From an uncultured Eggerthellaceae bacterium (GTDB lineage Bacteria; Actinomycetota; Coriobacteriia; Coriobacteriales; Eggerthellaceae), in assembly GCA_910584145.1 (NCBI GenBank), contig CAJTXX010000013.1, forward strand, positions 1-46,827: 46,827 bases of DNA. The letters run 5' to 3'. The notes beneath the pieces are model-generated. The model saw only the letters and a list, made by a program, of their open reading frames with translations. It was not told where the DNA came from and did no database searches. Positions within the stretch are counted from its first letter, which is position 1. Each line of letters starts with the position of its first letter. Position numbers and translations under genes: made by a program. This document shows, piece after piece, positions 43,225 through 46,827 of this stretch.

Positions 43225-44482
43225 CGGCATGCCTCTTGGCGATGGCCTTCCCGATCTCGTGCGGGATCTGCACCACGAGCGCATTGCCCATGCAGAACGC
43301 CCGCTGCCCATCGGTCATCCCGGTATCGGTCCAGCCCTTGGGGAACCCTTGCAACTGGTCGAGCTCATCAGGGACAAGACGGCGATAGCGCCCATCTACT
43401 TCTATGACGTGCTTGAACCGAGATGCCCCCGTACCGCCTTCGCCCGTCAAGATCGTCCGCGACGGGTTCTCTAGCAGATCGGGGAACGCCATCGAGCCCT
43501 CCGAATAATGATATTTGAACCCGGTCCGCTTGTTGATCCGCTCCTCGCTCTTAGAGCTCTTCAGGTAACGCCATCGCTCCAGCTTGTCCTCCGGGATATA
43601 GAACGCATCAGGCACCTCTGCCGCAGGAACGATCACATCCCTGAGCGCGCCGCGCTCCCCCTTGTATGCCTCTAGGACATCAGCGGTCACAACTTGATGA
43701 TGCTGCATAACGCCAGCGCTCCGAAAAGGAGACCGCCCATCCTTTTCGGCATTGAACGATCGACTGGCATCATAGGGGTCATCCGGGATGGGGAATGCAG
43801 CATGCTCGGCTGGCACCTCCACCGGTAGGGCATCGGCCAAGACCCCGTCTTTCAGCCGCTCGATAAGGTCCCAGCTGCGCGCATCGCGCTCAGCGTAGAT
43901 ATAGACGCGCTTGCGTCGCTGCGGCGAACCATACTCTGCGCTATTCACCACGCGCCATTCGACTGAATATCCTAGATCAGCAAGGCAGGAGAGCATGATC
44001 GCGAAGTCTCGGCCGCGCTGCTTCGCCGGGCTCTTCAACAACCGGTCGACGTTCTCTAGCAGAACGTATCTCGGCCTCTTCAGATGCAGAAAGCGATATA
44101 TATCCCACCAGAGAACGCCTTTTCTCCCATCGATCCCGCCGGCTTGAGAGAGGGGCTTCGCCACCGAATAGTCCTGGCATGGGAATCCGCCAACGACCAT
44201 ATCGACATCGGGGATGGTAGCGATACCGGCTTCGTAGGCGTCGAGCACCTGATTGATATCGTCATTGACGCAGCTGCCCTCACCGAAGCGCTCCTCATAG
44301 CAGCGCCATGCAAATTGCTTCGCGGCGCTTCCAGGAGGCTCCCATTGATTCGCCCAAACCGTCCTGAAAGGCCCTGCAGGCTCCCGCCCGAAATCCGGTC
44401 TTCTCGCATCCGCATAACCCTCTAGACCGAGGCGGAACCCTCCCACCCCAGCGAAGAGCTCAGCGACCCTGATATCTCCCAT
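43211..44482 (-). CDS. DNA (cytosine-5) methyltransferase of the RM system
   Basis: The 423-residue enzyme has motif I ELFAGVGGFRLGL (8-20), motif IV GGFPCQDYS (catalytic C102), motif VI ENVDRLL (143-149), motif VIII YGSPQRRKRVYIYA (about 184-197), a target-recognition region (about 200-370) and motif X GNALVV. AGGAGA precedes ATG 44482. It lies 110 bp after a Sau3AI/MutH-type restriction gene and overlaps vsr. M.Sau3AI-type enzymes methylate C in GATC, so GATm5C is the predicted mark, pending test. Confidence 0.95.
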   Translation of the reverse strand: MGDIRVAELFAGVGGFRLGLEGYADARRPDFGREPAGPFRTVWANQWEPPGSAAKQFAWRCYEERFGEGSCVNDDINQVLDAYEAGIATIPDVDMVVGGFPCQDYSVAKPLSQAGGIDGRKGVLWWDIYRFLHLKRPRYVLLENVDRLLKSPAKQRGRDFAIMLSCLADLGYSVEWRVVNSAEYGSPQRRKRVYIYAERDARSWDLIERLKDGVLADALPVEVPAEHAAFPIPDDPYDASRSFNAEKDGRSPFRSAGVMQHHQVVTADVLEAYKGERGALRDVIVPAAEVPDAFYIPEDKLERWRYLKSSKSEERINKRTGFKYHYSEGSMAFPDLLENPSRTILTGEGGTGASRFKHVIEVDGRYRRLVPDELDQLQGFPKGWTDTGMTDGQRAFCMGNALVVQIPHEIGKAIAKRHADGAF

Positions 44483-44592
44483 GGCACGTTTCTCCTATCG
44501 CTACTGTGCCTGAAAACCAATGGCATTTTACCTGATCGAACTATATGAGGGAAGATCCATCGATGGGACACCCAAGAGCATCGCACGGCGTA

Positions 44593-46053
44593 TCAGCCGG
44601 CATCTTCCTCGTCGAGGGAGATGATCTCATATACATAGCCCCTGTTGAGCCAGAAGCTCTGCTTGGTCATCACCCTTCCATCGGGCAGTTCATCTCCGTA
44701 TCTATCCGGGTCCCCGATCACGTCTCCATTCTCGAATCGATACCCGCTCTTCGACGCGTGAGGCCTCACATGCGCTATCGACCCCGCGTCGCCCATCTTA
44801 GGAAGGTCATTCCTCACCTCCACACGGCCGTCATCGCGGATGTCGACGCAAAGCTTCACGCCTCTCTCAATGACATCTCTGGTCCTCTCCCAGCATGCGC
44901 GGAGCGGTCCGTCCATCTCGCAGACGGGCATCGACCAGAACCTCGCCCCAGCCAAGCGGACACCCCCGCCAGCCTTCTCGAACACGATGAACAGAAATCG
45001 GGTTTCCTCGAAATACGCCCGCAGTCTAGAGCTCTCCCAATCTTGCCCTACGATCTCCTTGAATCGGAATGTATCCAGTGAGAGCGACTCTTTGAGCGTC
45101 CCATTCTCTTCGAGGCGCACAGCCCTTATCGATATATTCGCTTTTTCGAACTCCTCAGCCCTCCCGCTCCTCACACCGAGAAGAGCGTATACGATCTGCG
45201 ACCATTGGCGCTTCTTGCCGGTGTAGGGTATTTCCAGCATCGAGCAGAGCTCGCGATCGGTCTTCCCTATATGCTCATTGATCGTCAAGAGGACGAGCTC
45301 GTCGAATGTGCGACCATCAAGATGCCTGGGATCCTTGATGATAGGCTCAGCCCTGTCGGCTTGATCGGCGAAAAGAGCATTGAAGACGGTGACCATATAG
45401 CTTCGCTTGAAACAGAACGCGCGCCGCTTCGCAGGCGCATGGGGCGGATAGAACTGATCGACCCACATATCAGCTTCTCGCGATCCTTTAGTGCATGCCC
45501 CGAGATATGTCGTCATGCCCTCTGAGAGCTCTTGAGCTCGCCCTTCCTGCACATAGGCCGCGATCTTGTTGTAGTCATCTTCGATAATCTTGAGGTCGTC
45601 ATCCGGCGGAGTGAACAAGCTCACGTGGCGTATGATCTGGTCATAACCGTCTTTAGAGCGATTGCGCTCGTAGAATACGAGCAGCAAGCACTTGACCTTC
45701 TCCCAAACATGAGATTCAGATAATCTGGGAGCGATCGGCTCGTTCAGGGGAATCATCGTTATGACGAGCCTCTCGCCAGGCGCCAAGGACCCATCGCTCC
45801 TCATATCCAAGCATGTGGTCTTGAGCTCCACTCCGGCTTCCGGGAAGTCCGCAAGGCGGTCGCTATTCGCTTTATAGCCGAAGAACCGCTCCTCCAGAAG
45901 AGTGCCCAAGCCCCCCTTATAGCGTTTGCTGCCGTATTCCCTGCTCACACCTTCCGCAACGATCCCCAAGTCGAGCACATCACGGAACGTCATGCCCTCT
46001 AGCTGCTTGGCATACGCCGCTATCGAAGCTGGATCATCTGGACTGTAATCCAC
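44593..46053 (-). CDS. Sau3AI/MutH-type type II restriction endonuclease
   Basis: The 486-residue enzyme has the same length as Sau3AI. The N-terminal MutH-like catalytic domain reads KRYKGGLGTLLEERFFGYK, NSDRLADF, then GVELKTT, giving the catalytic D69-x6-E76-x-K78. The C-terminal half (about 250-486) would be the second, non-catalytic MutH-like half used by Sau3AI to bind a second site. GTG 46053 follows AAGGAGG. It cuts unmethylated DNA, predicted at GATC. Its lower GC content than the flanking housekeeping genes suggests horizontal gain. Confidence 0.9.
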   Translation of the reverse strand: MDYSPDDPASIAAYAKQLEGMTFRDVLDLGIVAEGVSREYGSKRYKGGLGTLLEERFFGYKANSDRLADFPEAGVELKTTCLDMRSDGSLAPGERLVITMIPLNEPIAPRLSESHVWEKVKCLLLVFYERNRSKDGYDQIIRHVSLFTPPDDDLKIIEDDYNKIAAYVQEGRAQELSEGMTTYLGACTKGSREADMWVDQFYPPHAPAKRRAFCFKRSYMVTVFNALFADQADRAEPIIKDPRHLDGRTFDELVLLTINEHIGKTDRELCSMLEIPYTGKKRQWSQIVYALLGVRSGRAEEFEKANISIRAVRLEENGTLKESLSLDTFRFKEIVGQDWESSRLRAYFEETRFLFIVFEKAGGGVRLAGARFWSMPVCEMDGPLRACWERTRDVIERGVKLCVDIRDDGRVEVRNDLPKMGDAGSIAHVRPHASKSGYRFENGDVIGDPDRYGDELPDGRVMTKQSFWLNRGYVYEIISLDEEDAG

Positions 46054-46580
46054 TATCCCCTCCTTGTCGGCCGCTCGCCTTCACAAGCTGCATCCTCGGG
46101 GTTCGTCATGCTCTGCTAAGCCCTATTCCCGCACGACAACCTGACCAGCAAGCCTTGCAGCCCTCTGCCGAGCACAGCGCCCTAGCAACTCCCAGCAGTA
46201 TACAGAATCGAATCATAGGCGATGCCATCTCTTTCCAAGAGAGCACCGTGCTCCGAAAAGCCGCCCCGGCTCTGCTCGGTTCACACTCACAAAACCCCTT
46301 ACCTAGGGCCATGCTCTTTCGGCCAAAAGAGCATGACCGCCTCGATCCACGCCCCTGCATGCTCCTCATCGACAAGCCTCCCGCGAGGCATTGTGATTTC
46401 GCGCATACCGAGTACAAACCTCTTCATCTATCGATTGAACGGCCTTCTACTAAGACGCTCGAGCGCTCACGTAACCGCGCCCGAAGAACACCTGCTGCTC
46501 TCACAATGCTCATTCGCGATTCCTCTCTCCGTCTTGATGCGATGACGGCACACGAGACGACGACGTCGGAATACTCCGGA
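46054..46580. other. Gene-free interval before the CRISPR array
   Basis: No gene I can support; frames at 46106-46417 (minus) and 46155-46631 (plus, running into the repeats) have no ribosome sites or recognisable proteins. CATGCTCTTT (46310-46319) and AAAGAGCATG (46326-46335) form a perfect 10-bp hairpin about 245 bp beyond the last repeat, possibly stopping the array transcript. Confidence 0.5.
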
Positions 46581-46827
46581 GCTTCGACCCACGCTCCCTA
46601 TGCGGGGAACGATACGACGACACGCGCATGAAGCCCACCGACATCTGGACGTTTCAACCCACACTCCCCATGCGGAGAGCGACCAAGCCTCGGCGAGCCG
46701 CATCTCGTACCAATCCTGGTTTCAACCCGCGCCCCCCATGCGGGGAGCGACAAAAGATGGCGCGACCTCGCGATCCGACTGCGCTGTTTCAACCCGCCCC
46801 CCATGCGGGGAGCGACTGCGCCTCTTG
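46581..46827 (-). CRISPR. Type I-C-like CRISPR array, trailer end (partial)
   Basis: Four repeats lie at 46581-46613, 46651-46683, 46719-46751 and 46786-46816, with spacers of 37, 35 and 34 bp and a fifth element cut by the window edge. On the plus strand the repeat is GTTTCAACCC...GGGGAGCGAC; its minus-strand form GTCGCTCCCC...GGGTTGAAAC, with the internal GCTCCCC/GGGGAGC palindrome, is the type I-C class. Repeats decay towards the left (the first has several changes; the fourth lacks 2 bp), so this is the leader-distal end, with the leader, and probably cas genes, to the right of the window. Confidence 0.93.

Noticed and set aside
46155..46631. Protein-coding frame running into the CRISPR repeats
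   Set aside because: It crosses a CRISPR repeat and spacer, has no ribosome site, and its translation is low-complexity Ser/Arg/Pro-rich.

Overview
The window is a high-GC bacterial chromosome segment, dense in genes on both strands, and most consistent with an anaerobic actinobacterium of class Coriobacteriia (Eggerthella-like). The clues are GC-rich codons with frequent GTG/TTG starts and AGGAGG ribosome sites, an ATP-type PEP carboxykinase, a pairing of an NRAMP-related transporter with a detached MgtE sensor, and a type I-C CRISPR array. The genus call is inference; no rRNA is present.

Layout. 361-4780: pckA, a PAP2 phosphatase, a secreted EF-hand-like/Gly-rich protein and a branched-chain amino acid carrier. 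4859-10416: response regulator, short histidine kinase, ABC ATPase and a large FtsX-type permease in one direction, a peptide/antibiotic-sensing style module, followed by a convergent cytoplasmic hybrid kinase (10494-12812). 12887-15880: the housekeeping block glmU-prs-pth on the minus strand, divergent from an NhaC-type antiporter ending in a strong terminator. 17950-20987: an Rrf2 regulator and an overlapping pair made of a membrane-anchored MgtE-type cytosolic sensor and an NRAMP-family transporter whose metal site is altered as in the magnesium-transporting NRMT branch. tRNA-Arg, citrate synthase and a small Cys-rich protein follow.

23183-25183 is a low-GC patch of two unrecognised genes and a metallophosphoesterase beside tRNA-Ser. 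It is followed by a gene-poor stretch with a perfect 22-bp palindrome and a long stem-loop. 25784-29709 holds two glycosyltransferases and an MprF-like flippase domain protein (envelope polysaccharide or lipid). 29883-31012 is infC-rpmI-rplT, with a recognisable promoter, an attenuator and an apparent ATA start codon for infC. 31351-39074 mixes a lipoprotein, a membrane protein, a lipase-like hydrolase, a WYL regulator coupled to a deoxyinosine glycosylase, an MGMT-family protein, an ABC-F ATPase with a long leader, a decayed 3-hydroxyacyl-CoA dehydrogenase fragment and a TipA-like MerR regulator. 39308-41454 is the uracil salvage pair uraA-upp. 41756-42670 encodes a glyoxalase-nitroreductase fusion.

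The right end (42736-46827) is a defence region: a Sau3AI/MutH-type restriction enzyme, a C5-cytosine methyltransferase and a Vsr mismatch endonuclease in one operon, then the degenerate trailer end of a type I-C CRISPR array that runs out of the window. The observations most worth follow-up are the NRMT/MgtE-sensor pair, the infC leader and start codon, the glyoxalase-nitroreductase fusion, the 23-25 kb low-GC patch and the palindrome/hairpin region at 25.6-25.8 kb.
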